Shown in pieces: positions 29,565 through 37,561 of a DNA stretch of 64,000 nucleotides. Numbering within the stretch: the stretch's first letter is position 1; each line of letters begins with the position of its first letter. A model generated the notes under the pieces. That model searched no databases. It saw nothing but the letters and a program-made list of their open reading frames with translations, and was not told the DNA's origin. This DNA comes from BACL27 sp947488385 (GTDB lineage: Bacteria; Actinomycetota; Acidimicrobiia; Acidimicrobiales; Ilumatobacteraceae), in NCBI GenBank assembly GCA_964203655.1, contig CAXNMJ010000001.1:310001-374000 (forward strand), in the 5' to 3' direction. The position numbers and the translations under genes are program-made.

Positions 29565-30881
29565 ATGTCGCAACAATCTGCCAATTCATCGTTGCCGACC
29601 GACAACAAGCGCAGCGCTATTCCGGAAGGCACACTCTCGATAGGCATCGGCCTCTTGGTAGCTGGTGTGACTATTTACATATTTTTTAAAATTGGTCAAC
29701 AAGCTCTTGGTCAAGAGAAATTTAAGCCCCTCGTATCGCTTTGGTTCGTGATGTTTGCAATCGCTCCCGGATTCTTTTTGCCGATTGAGCAAGAACTGAG
29801 TCGGGCAGTCGCCCATCGCCGAGCCCTAAATCAAGGTGTCGGGCCAGTTGTCAAAAAAGTTGCATTGCTTTGCGCCGCAACCGTTGTCTTTCTGTTGGCG
29901 CTAATTCTTTTGCTCTCACCAATGATCAATGACAACTTATTTGAAGGCAACGTCATTATCACAGTGAGTTTGGCCATCGCAATCGTCACATATGGTGCTC
30001 TTTATTTCACCAAGGGGCTCTCTTCAGGTCTCGGAAAGTTTTCTGCATACGGCTTTATCGTTGGCGCCGATGGTGCAATTCGTGTTCTAGCGTGCACGGC
30101 ACTTTTGCTTCTCGGCGTAACTCAACTGTCGGCATATTCACTGATAATTGTCATTACTCCGATCATCGGCGTGATGATCGTACTTTTGGCGGGTCAACTC
30201 AAAACCGAATCTGGGCCACCAGCTACCTGGTCAGAAATAACAGAGAATCTTGTCTGGTTATTAGGTGGCTCTATCTTTGCTGCAGCGCTCGTGAACGCAG
30301 GCCCATTAACTGTCGACATTCTGGGTGACTCACAAGACGCAATTCGCGTAACACAATTCGGCAACGCTGTTTTGCTGACACGCGTGCCATTGTTTTTGTT
30401 CCAAGCAGTTCAAGCGGCACTCTTGCCACGCCTCACTCGGTTGGCAGCGCGTGGAGATCTAGTCGAATTCAAGATTGGATTCCGACGATTGGTTGTGCTC
30501 GTGATTGGTGTCGGCGTATTTGGCACTATTGGTGCTTTCTTGTTTGGACCATTCTTTTTGGATTTGGTTTATGGCGGCGGAATCGATCGACGCACACTCA
30601 CACTTCTGGCTCTTGCCAGCGCCATCTACATGATGGCTCTCGCGATTGCCCAAGCAGTTATCGCCTTGCGCGGCCATCGGCTTGTTGCTCTTGGATGGCT
30701 CTTGTCGTTTTTGAGTTACGTGATTTGCGCCTGGAAGGTAAGCCAAGACTTGTTTTTGCGGGTTGAAGTTGCGCTCGTTGTCAGTTCGGCTGTTGCTTTA
30801 GTTTCATTTGCTTTGAGTCTGAAAGCCTTATTGAAGTCGGGTGCGACCGTAGATATCGAGTCAGTTACTACAGCAATTTAA
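29565..30881 (+). CDS. Polysaccharide flippase-like membrane protein
   Basis: A 438-residue protein from ATG 29565 (MSQQSANSS); a TTG at 29556 is less likely. It has about 12 hydrophobic segments, beginning TLSIGIGLLVAGVTIYIFFK, then SLWFVMFAIAPGFFLPIEQE and AVAHRRALNQG, and VPLFLFQAVQAALLPRLTRL mid-protein, a feature of the oligosaccharyl-lipid flippase superfamily (Wzx/MurJ-like). It probably exports lipid-linked sugars for the surface glycan made by neighbouring enzymes. The residue pattern does not fit canonical MurJ. It is divergent from the GT2 gene with about 48 nt between them. Confidence 0.75.
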   Translation: MSQQSANSSLPTDNKRSAIPEGTLSIGIGLLVAGVTIYIFFKIGQQALGQEKFKPLVSLWFVMFAIAPGFFLPIEQELSRAVAHRRALNQGVGPVVKKVALLCAATVVFLLALILLLSPMINDNLFEGNVIITVSLAIAIVTYGALYFTKGLSSGLGKFSAYGFIVGADGAIRVLACTALLLLGVTQLSAYSLIIVITPIIGVMIVLLAGQLKTESGPPATWSEITENLVWLLGGSIFAAALVNAGPLTVDILGDSQDAIRVTQFGNAVLLTRVPLFLFQAVQAALLPRLTRLAARGDLVEFKIGFRRLVVLVIGVGVFGTIGAFLFGPFFLDLVYGGGIDRRTLTLLALASAIYMMALAIAQAVIALRGHRLVALGWLLSFLSYVICAWKVSQDLFLRVEVALVVSSAVALVSFALSLKALLKSGATVDIESVTTAI

Positions 30882-30902
30882 AAAACTTAAATAGCCGAAA
30901 AA

Positions 30903-31886
30903 CTATTTTGAGCGCTTCGTCTCGTAATCAATATCGTGGCGAACCATCATCTCGATCAAAGAATTGAAGTCGACTTTTGGCTGCCAGCCAAGTTTGGCTT
31001 TTGCCTTGCTTGCATCACCGATTAGCAAATCAACTTCGGCGGGACGGAAAAATCTCTGATCTTGACGAACGTATTGTCGCCAGTCTTTTAACCCGGCTGC
31101 AGTAAACGCAACTTCAAGCAATTGCTCGATTGAATTTGTTTTGCCGGTCGCAATGACGAAGTCGTCTGGCTTTGGTTGCTGAAGCATCATCCACATTGCT
31201 TCGACGTAATCGCCCGCATAGCCCCAGTCACGTTTGGCTTCAAGATTGCCCAAGACGATTTCGCTTTGCAGACCAAGTTTGATTCGTGCAACTGAGTTAG
31301 TGATCTTGCGTGTAACGAATTCGAGCCCGCGGCGCGGACCTTCATGGTTGAACAAAATACCTGAGCATGCGAACATGTCGTAACTCTCGCGATAGTTCAC
31401 GGTGATGTCGTGGGCGAATACTTTTGCGACACCATAGGGCGAACGCGGGTGAAACGGCGTCATTTCTGTTTGCGGAGTTTCACGAACTTTGCCAAACATT
31501 TCAGACGAGGACGCTTGGTAGAAACGAATTGGATTCTTTCGCGCACCACCAACCAGGCGAATCGCTTCAAGCATTCGCAAGACACCAAGACCCGTAATGT
31601 TGCCGGTTAGTTCGGCTTGATTGAAAGACATCGCAACAAACGAAATCGCGCCAAGGTTGTAGACCTCGTCTGGTTGCGACATTTCAAGCGCACTAACAAG
31701 ACTTGAAAAATCGGCGAGGTCACCCGGTACAAGCTGCACGAATGGAAACTCGTCGCGAATCGATTCGGCCTTAGGGTTGTTTTGCCCTTTGACTAGACCG
31801 AAGACCTCATATCCCTTTGTGTGCAAAAACTCGGCAAGGTGTCGACCGTCTTGACCGGTGATGCCTGTGATCAGTGCTCTTGCCAT
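30903..31886 (-). CDS. gmd: GDP-mannose 4,6-dehydratase
   Basis: Extended short-chain dehydrogenase, 327 residues, that converts GDP-mannose to GDP-4-keto-6-deoxymannose. Signatures: ALITGITGQDGRHLAEFLHT (NADP loop), YQASSSEMFGKVRETPQTE (catalytic Ser/Glu), SPYGVAKVFAHDITVNYRES (Tyr and Lys), FNHEGPRRGLEFVTRKI and LGNLEAKRDWGYAGDYVEAM. With the Fcl homologue at 39.8 kb it makes GDP-L-fucose. It is convergent with the flippase-like gene and divergent from cofD across a 54-nt region holding a palindrome. Confidence 0.95.
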   Translation of the reverse strand: MARALITGITGQDGRHLAEFLHTKGYEVFGLVKGQNNPKAESIRDEFPFVQLVPGDLADFSSLVSALEMSQPDEVYNLGAISFVAMSFNQAELTGNITGLGVLRMLEAIRLVGGARKNPIRFYQASSSEMFGKVRETPQTEMTPFHPRSPYGVAKVFAHDITVNYRESYDMFACSGILFNHEGPRRGLEFVTRKITNSVARIKLGLQSEIVLGNLEAKRDWGYAGDYVEAMWMMLQQPKPDDFVIATGKTNSIEQLLEVAFTAAGLKDWRQYVRQDQRFFRPAEVDLLIGDASKAKAKLGWQPKVDFNSLIEMMVRHDIDYETKRSK

Positions 31887-31911
31887 AACGACTATTTAAT
31901 CTAGTGGCTAA

Positions 31912-31925
31912 CAGACAACTGTCTG
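31912..31925. promoter_or_regulatory. Inverted repeat between gmd and cofD
   Basis: CAGACAACTGTCTG has 6-bp perfect arms (CAGACA/TGTCTG) around AC. It sits centrally in the 54-nt divergent region between gmd and cofD, where a shared operator could lie. No regulator is known for it. Confidence 0.35.
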
Positions 31926-31940
31926 CGTACGCTCAATGTT

Positions 31941-32957
31941 GTGATTGCGAATAAAAGTTCACTCTCAATTGTTGTACTCGCCGGCGGCGTTGGAGCAGCA
32001 AGATTTTTGCGTGGATTGGCACTGGTCAACGAACCGAAAACCACGACAGCACTTGTCAACACTGGTGACGACACTGTGTTGCACGGACTCAACATTTCGC
32101 CCGATATTGACACTGTTATTTATACGCTCGCAAACGCAATTGATGGCGAACGCGGGTGGGGTCTGAGCAATGAATCTTGGCGCGCAATGGATGCACTAAA
32201 GAGATATGCAAAAGTGCGCCCTGCTGGCTCGGTTGCCGCGCCCGATTGGTTCAACTTGGGTGATCAAGATTTGGCGACGCACTTTTATCGAACATCGCGC
32301 CGCGCAGAGGGCGCCGACGCCTGGCAGATAACTAGAGAAATCGCTTCAGCTTGGTCACTTGAACAGCAGATTGTGCCGATGACAAATCAAGATGTCGAGA
32401 CAGTCGTTGAACTGGCCCAAGACTGCCAAGCCGGTAAAGCCGGCGAAGAAATCAGCTTTCAAGAATATTTCGTGAAACACAAACACCAGATTGCAATACG
32501 CTCGGTTCGATTTGCCGGAATTGAAAACGCCAAACCAAATGCTCTTGACCAACTCGCCGATGCTGATGTGATTGTGATCGCACCATCGAATCCGATTGTT
32601 TCAATTGGTCCAATTCGTGCAATGCCGCGAGTGGACGAAACGCTCGCAAAAGTTCGAAGCAAAGTTGTGGCAATTTCGCCGATCGTGGGAGGTCACGCAA
32701 TAAAAGGTCCTGCAGAGCGAATGCTCAACGAACTTGGCCACGAGTCATCGGCGCTGGGTGTCGCCCGCATGTACTCGTCAATTGCTGCAACTCTTATCAT
32801 TGACAACGTGGACGCCCACTTGAAACCAGCAATTGAATCACTGGGGGTCAACTGTGTCGTGACAAACACGATTATGTCTAGCCCCGAAGTTTCTGGTGCT
32901 CTCGCACAAACGACCATTTCGTCGGCGGTCAACAATTCAAAAGCTGCGAACAAATAA
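31941..32957 (+). CDS. cofD: 2-phospho-L-lactate transferase (F420 biosynthesis, FbiA/CofD)
   Basis: Transfers the phospholactyl- or phosphoenolpyruvyl-derived group from its guanylylated donor to Fo, giving (dehydro-)F420-0. It is 338 residues from GTG 31941. Motifs: VVLAGGVGAARFLRGLALVN, then VNTGDDTVLHGLNISPDIDT, the GWGLSNESW stretch, and PSNPIVSIGPIRAMP and AISPIVGGHAIKGPAERML near the C-terminal half. It is followed after 2 nt by cofE, the fbiA-fbiB order of mycobacteria. In actinomycetes the donor is believed to be derived from phosphoenolpyruvate; that detail is family knowledge, not visible here. Confidence 0.94.
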   Translation: MIANKSSLSIVVLAGGVGAARFLRGLALVNEPKTTTALVNTGDDTVLHGLNISPDIDTVIYTLANAIDGERGWGLSNESWRAMDALKRYAKVRPAGSVAAPDWFNLGDQDLATHFYRTSRRAEGADAWQITREIASAWSLEQQIVPMTNQDVETVVELAQDCQAGKAGEEISFQEYFVKHKHQIAIRSVRFAGIENAKPNALDQLADADVIVIAPSNPIVSIGPIRAMPRVDETLAKVRSKVVAISPIVGGHAIKGPAERMLNELGHESSALGVARMYSSIAATLIIDNVDAHLKPAIESLGVNCVVTNTIMSSPEVSGALAQTTISSAVNNSKAANK

Positions 32958-32959
32958 CC

Positions 32960-33673
32960 ATGGCTCGACTCACAATTTGGGGAGTTGAAGGCATCGGTGA
33001 AATTTCACCGCAAGACCAACTAGGCGAAATTATCGCTGATGCTTGTCGCCTGGCGCCAAATGGTCCGTTGCTCGACGACGACGTGCTGGTCGTGACTCAA
33101 AAGATCGTCTCAAAAGCCGAGGGCCGTCTTGTACCAATTGATGCCAACGATCCCCTCAGCCACAAACATCTCGTCGAACAAGAAGCGGTGCGAATAGTGC
33201 GTCGTCGTGGAGATTTGATAATTACCGAAACAAAACACGGATTCATCTGCGCAAACAGTGGCATTGATCTGTCGAACATCGAACGCGGATACGCGGCGTT
33301 GTTGCCGATTGATAGCGACAAGTCGGCAAGAAGAATTCGTGACATCATTCGCGCCAAACACGGCGTAAATGTTGGCGTTGTCATTAGCGACACTTTTGGT
33401 CGGCCGTGGCGCAAAGGTTTGACTGACGTCGCAATTGGTATCGCCGGCATTGCCGGAGTGGTCGACCTTCGGGGCACTCCCGATTCTTTGGGTCGAATTA
33501 TGCAGGTCACCGAAGTTGCTGTCGCCGATGAATTAGCAAGCGCTGCCGAACTTGTAATGGGCAAGTCTTCTGGTGTGCCAGTTGCAGTTATTCGTGGCGC
33601 GGATAAAGAGTGGTTCCGCGACTCAAAAATCAGCGAGCTGGTGCGACCGCCTCAAGAAGATTTGTTTCGCTGA
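32960..33673 (+). CDS. cofE: Coenzyme F420-0:L-glutamate ligase, single-domain
   Basis: Adds glutamates to F420-0 using GTP; 237 residues. The CofE fold shows WGVEGIGEISPQDQLGEII, VLVVTQKIVSKAEGRLVPID, FICANSGIDLSNIERGYAAL, VVISDTFGRPWRKGLTDVAI and GIAGVVDLRGTPDSLGRIMQ. The gene ends there: it lacks the C-terminal nitroreductase-like FMN domain that makes mycobacterial FbiB about 450 residues and reduces dehydro-F420-0. That step must be done by another protein if the pathway uses PEP. ATG 32960 lies 2 nt after cofD, so the pair is coupled. It is convergent with the degenerate SDR. Confidence 0.93.
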   Translation: MARLTIWGVEGIGEISPQDQLGEIIADACRLAPNGPLLDDDVLVVTQKIVSKAEGRLVPIDANDPLSHKHLVEQEAVRIVRRRGDLIITETKHGFICANSGIDLSNIERGYAALLPIDSDKSARRIRDIIRAKHGVNVGVVISDTFGRPWRKGLTDVAIGIAGIAGVVDLRGTPDSLGRIMQVTEVAVADELASAAELVMGKSSGVPVAVIRGADKEWFRDSKISELVRPPQEDLFR

Positions 33674-34597
33674 TTATTTTTTGCGTCCGAGCAATTCGTC
33701 GACGCCCGACTCAAGAGAAGTCCAATGCGACCAACCAAGTTGAATGCGAGCACGGGTTGCATTCACCGCATTGCGTTGCAAGTCGGCGTGACGCGCAGAT
33801 TCATAGGTTTCTTGCAACGTCGTCTGACTGCCAATCAAGTGCCACAAGTCGTTGATCGTTGTTTGCACACCCGTGCCGACGTTGATCACCAATCCACCAC
33901 CTTTGTTGATCGCTCGTGCAAGTGCGTCAACTGCATCATCGATGAAAAGAAAATCTCGCGTCTGTCGACCGTTGCCACAAATCACAGGCGAAGTTTGGTT
34001 GACCACCGCATTGGCGAACGCGGCAACTACCCCATCGCTCGAACGTTGGCGTGAACCGTAAACATTTGTCATAGCAAGGGCAGTGAACTCAACGTCGTAG
34101 CTTTCGCGATAGACGGTGAGCAAATCGACCAACGTGTTCGCCATGACGTGCGCGACACCCATTGGGTCTGACTTGCGACCTTCTTTGACCGGCAACTGCC
34201 GCGCGGGAACTTCGCCATAAAGCAAGCCCGCTGGCAGCGCCACCACAACTTTTTTTACCGCGTAGCGCCGCGCGGCTTCAAGTACGGCAAGAAGCAAAGT
34301 TGCAGAACGCAACATCTCGTTGGTGCGCGTTGCGCCTGTTGGCAACAATGCCAAGTGATATATGACAGATGGTCGGCGCAATGCAATTAGTTCTGAAAAT
34401 TCTGGCGCCGAAACATCAAGATGGTGAAATCTCAATGTTCCGCCCGAGGCGCGAGCAGAACTCAAGTTGGCAAGAGATCCGACCGACAGATCGTCTACAA
34501 CTTCAACGCTGTGACCGTCAGCAAGTAAACGATCAACTAGATGTGACCCGACGAAACCTGCTCCGCCGCAGACCAAGACGCCGTTAATTTGTGCCAT
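33674..34597 (-). CDS. NAD(P)-binding SDR/epimerase-like protein with degenerate catalytic triad
   Basis: Extended SDR of 307 residues. The dinucleotide loop GVLVCGGAGFVGSHLVDRLL and the downstream NVYGSRQRS and GRQTRDFLFIDDAVDALARA are intact, as in UDP-glucose 4-epimerases. The catalytic set is not. Where epimerases have SSSAxVYG this protein has ALPAGLLYG, and where they have SPYGxSK it has DPMGVAH, so Ser/Thr, Tyr and Lys are all replaced. It may bind a sugar nucleotide without catalysis, act as a subunit, or use other chemistry. The frame is uninterrupted and otherwise well conserved, so it is unlikely to be a decaying gene. It follows the sugar-nucleotide pyrophosphorylase by 9 nt. Confidence 0.82.
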   Translation of the reverse strand: MAQINGVLVCGGAGFVGSHLVDRLLADGHSVEVVDDLSVGSLANLSSARASGGTLRFHHLDVSAPEFSELIALRRPSVIYHLALLPTGATRTNEMLRSATLLLAVLEAARRYAVKKVVVALPAGLLYGEVPARQLPVKEGRKSDPMGVAHVMANTLVDLLTVYRESYDVEFTALAMTNVYGSRQRSSDGVVAAFANAVVNQTSPVICGNGRQTRDFLFIDDAVDALARAINKGGGLVINVGTGVQTTINDLWHLIGSQTTLQETYESARHADLQRNAVNATRARIQLGWSHWTSLESGVDELLGRKK

Positions 34598-34606
34598 TAG
34601 GTTCTT

Positions 34607-35611
34607 TCAGTTTGGATCGGGAACTTTGGCATCACGCAATACTGCGCCAGATCGGACGTCGCCGTCAACACCAACCAGGCATGAAGTGACTTCGGCAAAT
34701 GAACCGATATGACCCATCACTGCACTATCTATAACTACGGCATTGGCTTCAACCTTGGCGCCATTGAGCAGAACTGAGCGCACGACTTGAGCGTTCTCGC
34801 CGACCTTACAGTCGTCGGCAATCATGCTTTGTGAAATCGTTGCCGATTTTGCAATGTCTGCTTTCGTGCTGACGGCTGCGACCGAGTAGCCGTGTTTGCG
34901 CTGCAATAGATCGAGGTTGGCACGAACATAAGTATCAGGGCGACCTGCATCAACCCAATAGTCATCGGTTGCAAAACCAAAGAGCTGCTTGTCAACAACC
35001 ATTTCAGGAAATGTTGCGCGTTCAATTGACAGCGGCGCAACACCTGGCATGCGATCAAGCACCGACGCTTCAAAAACGTAAGTTCCGGCGTTCACATTGC
35101 GCGAGTTTGACTGACCCGGCAAAGGCTTTTCAACAAAACGAAGCACACGACCATCGGCATCCGTCTCGACAACACCATATTGCGAAGGATCTTCGACTGG
35201 AGTTAGATGAATTGTTCCCTGCGCACCCGCCGAACGATGAAATTTGACCAGCTCAGAGATATCTAAGTCAGTCAACACATCGCCATTGGCGACAAGAAAA
35301 GTTTCACCGCGAGTATGAATGCCGGCCTCTCGCGCGGCAAACCCGATTGCGCCTGCAGTATCTAATGGTCGATCTTCGACTGCATAAGTTAATTTGACAC
35401 CAGCACAAACATTTGTCGGAAACGCCTCAAGAAACGGTTCGGGTTTGAAACCGAGCGACAAAACTGCGTTTGTTACGCCACCCTTGGCCAATGATGTCAT
35501 CAGCCGCTCAAGAAGTGGCGAGTTTCCGATTGGTAACAGAGGTTTTGGCGTGGCCAACGTCAACGGTCGAAGTCTCGTGCCGAACCCACCAACTAGCACG
35601 ACTGCGTGCAT
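34607..35611 (-). CDS. NDP-sugar pyrophosphorylase (mannose-1-phosphate guanylyltransferase type)
   Basis: A 334-residue nucleotidyltransferase. N-terminal domain: VVLVGGFGTRLRPLTLATPK with the signature KPLLPIGN, DRPLDTAGAI, FLVANGDVLTDLDI (metal Asp) and FVEKPLPGQSNSRNVNAGTY. C-terminal left-handed beta-helix repeats follow (ISQSMIADDCKVGENAQVVR and onward), as in the ManC/GDP-mannose pyrophosphorylases of actinomycetes. Similar sequences also include glucose-1-phosphate thymidylyl- and uridylyltransferases, so the nucleotide is not certain; the presence of manB, gmd and a GDP-fucose synthase favours GDP-mannose. Confidence 0.85.
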   Translation of the reverse strand: MHAVVLVGGFGTRLRPLTLATPKPLLPIGNSPLLERLMTSLAKGGVTNAVLSLGFKPEPFLEAFPTNVCAGVKLTYAVEDRPLDTAGAIGFAAREAGIHTRGETFLVANGDVLTDLDISELVKFHRSAGAQGTIHLTPVEDPSQYGVVETDADGRVLRFVEKPLPGQSNSRNVNAGTYVFEASVLDRMPGVAPLSIERATFPEMVVDKQLFGFATDDYWVDAGRPDTYVRANLDLLQRKHGYSVAAVSTKADIAKSATISQSMIADDCKVGENAQVVRSVLLNGAKVEANAVVIDSAVMGHIGSFAEVTSCLVGVDGDVRSGAVLRDAKVPDPN

Positions 35612-35636
35612 TTGTCGATCTTCTCCGATTTTGTTG

Positions 35637-36308
35637 TTAACCCGTGATCAGAAGATCAAGGTCTGTGACCGTCACCGGTTGCGGCACTTCAACATCTTTG
35701 GCTACGAAAGCCAAAGTGATCGCCATGCCATTGCCAGTCAAACGCACATTGCCGAGCTCGGCAATTGAAACTTTTGATGACGCAATTTTTGTATCCCACA
35801 CGACAACCTGAACGGTTGCGTCTTTGTCGCCACACTTGGTGTCAATCTCGGTAATTTTCTCACCATTATTTAAAGTCGAAGGAAACTCGATTGAATCGTT
35901 CGTTACTTTCAAACCGTAAAGTTCAAAAATTGTTTCAAGTTTTGCGCGACGCTCTCCGGACAACACTTGTGGCTCCCAGCGCACGACACCTGGCGATTCG
36001 ATAAATGCACCTGGCTTCAAAGTTGCAGGATCGTCGCCTAATTGCGTCGCGTCCGGCAAGTTCTCGATGAATGCATCACACTTATAGATGCCAAACGCTG
36101 TGTAGTAGGTCTGCTTTGCCGTGTCGAGTGCGCTCACTCGTTCTTGGCTTTGGCGGGCATAGGCAATAAGGCCCACACCAAGTACGACAATCACGAAGAT
36201 CATCGACGGAAACAAAGAGCCACCCTGCACTCGAACTTTTCGACCCTTGCGATTTTTGCTGGCTTCAGCCAGACGGGCGATTTTTTTCGCTGAAGATGAG
36301 GTAGCCAC
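35637..36308 (-). CDS. Conserved hypothetical single-pass membrane protein
   Basis: A 223-residue protein: a basic cytoplasmic N-terminus (KIARLAEASKNRKGRKVRVQ), one membrane segment (SMIFVIVVLGVGLIAYA, about residues 35-51) and an external domain with two cysteines (YKCDAFIENLP and DTKCGDKDATVQVVVWD) that could form a disulfide. The rest is beta-rich. I do not recognise a catalytic motif. It lies 20 nt from the GT4 gene at 36.3 kb and 26 nt before the NDP-sugar pyrophosphorylase, all on the minus strand, so an envelope or glycan-related role is the best guess. Confidence 0.7.
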   Translation of the reverse strand: MATSSSAKKIARLAEASKNRKGRKVRVQGGSLFPSMIFVIVVLGVGLIAYARQSQERVSALDTAKQTYYTAFGIYKCDAFIENLPDATQLGDDPATLKPGAFIESPGVVRWEPQVLSGERRAKLETIFELYGLKVTNDSIEFPSTLNNGEKITEIDTKCGDKDATVQVVVWDTKIASSKVSIAELGNVRLTGNGMAITLAFVAKDVEVPQPVTVTDLDLLITG

Positions 36309-36328
36309 GAGGAAGAAATGCTACAGGC

Positions 36329-37561
36329 TTATCGCGTATACAAGGCTTCGTAACGCTGCGCAATCGACTGGGGCGAAGCATGCCCCTCAACCCATTTTCG
36401 CCCGCGTAGACCCATTTCTTCAAGAGTTTTACGGTCGGCAATCATCGCAGAAATTGCGGATACAAAAGCCTGCGAATTGTCGGGTTCAACGCAAACTCCG
36501 GCATTCGACGCCGCCAATATTCGAGGCACTTCAGTATCTAGATCAATTGCTGCACAAATCGGACGAGCCGCGGCAAGTATCGAATAAGTCTTAGATGGCA
36601 CGCTGACTGAACCCAAACCACGACGCAGTGGCACAACGTGAAGATCACCAGTTGCCAATACTTCACTCAAGCGTGAGACGTCTTGGTAGTCGCCAAACTT
36701 GACATTGGCCAAACCTTGCGCTGCCATCTCGAGAGATTTGCGTGCCGCACCTTCACCATTAATCAAAACGACCACATCTGGAATCGCTCGTGCAGTTTCA
36801 ATCAACAGCTCAAGCGATTGAGAAAAACCAACATTGCCGGCATACATCACGACGAGAGATTCGTCGATGCCGAGTTCGCGTCTGTAACTAGTCATTCGAG
36901 ACATCGGCATGATCGCTTGAGTGTCTACAAAATTTGGAATTACCTTGACGCGTCGATGAAACTTCTGATCAAGTTTGCGCTGCACGTTGTTCGCCAAGTC
37001 ATCAGACAACAGCACCACCGAATCTGAGCGCTTGTAACTCACCCGCTCAAGCCAAGACGCCGCTGCGATCACCCGTTCATTTGTGATCGCCCCAGTCTCG
37101 ATTGCCGCATCAGGAAACACATCTTGAATATTGAAAACTAGTTTTCCGCCTCTGAAAAGTTTTGTGTGCCAGCCAATTAGACCCAGCGTGAGTGGTGGTG
37201 ACATGGCGAGCACTCCATCAACTCGACGCCAAAACCCGCCAGCAAACAAAGCGCGCAAACCGACAAAGTAACTGAACAGAACGAAACCCACCGCGCGACG
37301 AACCAAGTTGCTTTTTGTTCGACCTGCAAACGGTTGTACACGAGTGATTGAACCCCACGATTTTTTCTCGACACGCCACAATGCGCCAGACCAGCCAGCT
37401 TCAACTTGATGTTTGCGATACCACGGCAACGAAGTGACGACATGCAATTGATGACCGCGGGCTGCGAGTTCATGCACGATTCTTGTCATCACTACACCGG
37501 TCGGCGCCATGTCTGGCTCAAAGTGTGGACACAGAACAATTAGTCGCAACTTTTTTGTCAT
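36329..37561 (-). CDS. GT4-family glycosyltransferase (WcaI-like)
   Basis: A 410-residue GT-B enzyme. RLIVLCPHFEPDMAPTGVVM opens the acceptor domain, LVFNIQDVFPDAAIETG is mid-protein, VIPNFVDTQAIMPM opens the donor domain, VVMYAGNVGFSQSLELLIET follows, and PLRRGLGSVSVPSKTYSILA carries the sugar-nucleotide contact region. The pattern is that of colanic-acid WcaI-like transferases. Sugar and acceptor are unknown. Its ATG overlaps the end of the preceding GT4 gene by four bases (ATGA), so the three GT4 genes form one translationally coupled series. Confidence 0.88.
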   Translation of the reverse strand: MTKKLRLIVLCPHFEPDMAPTGVVMTRIVHELAARGHQLHVVTSLPWYRKHQVEAGWSGALWRVEKKSWGSITRVQPFAGRTKSNLVRRAVGFVLFSYFVGLRALFAGGFWRRVDGVLAMSPPLTLGLIGWHTKLFRGGKLVFNIQDVFPDAAIETGAITNERVIAAASWLERVSYKRSDSVVLLSDDLANNVQRKLDQKFHRRVKVIPNFVDTQAIMPMSRMTSYRRELGIDESLVVMYAGNVGFSQSLELLIETARAIPDVVVLINGEGAARKSLEMAAQGLANVKFGDYQDVSRLSEVLATGDLHVVPLRRGLGSVSVPSKTYSILAAARPICAAIDLDTEVPRILAASNAGVCVEPDNSQAFVSAISAMIADRKTLEEMGLRGRKWVEGHASPQSIAQRYEALYTR

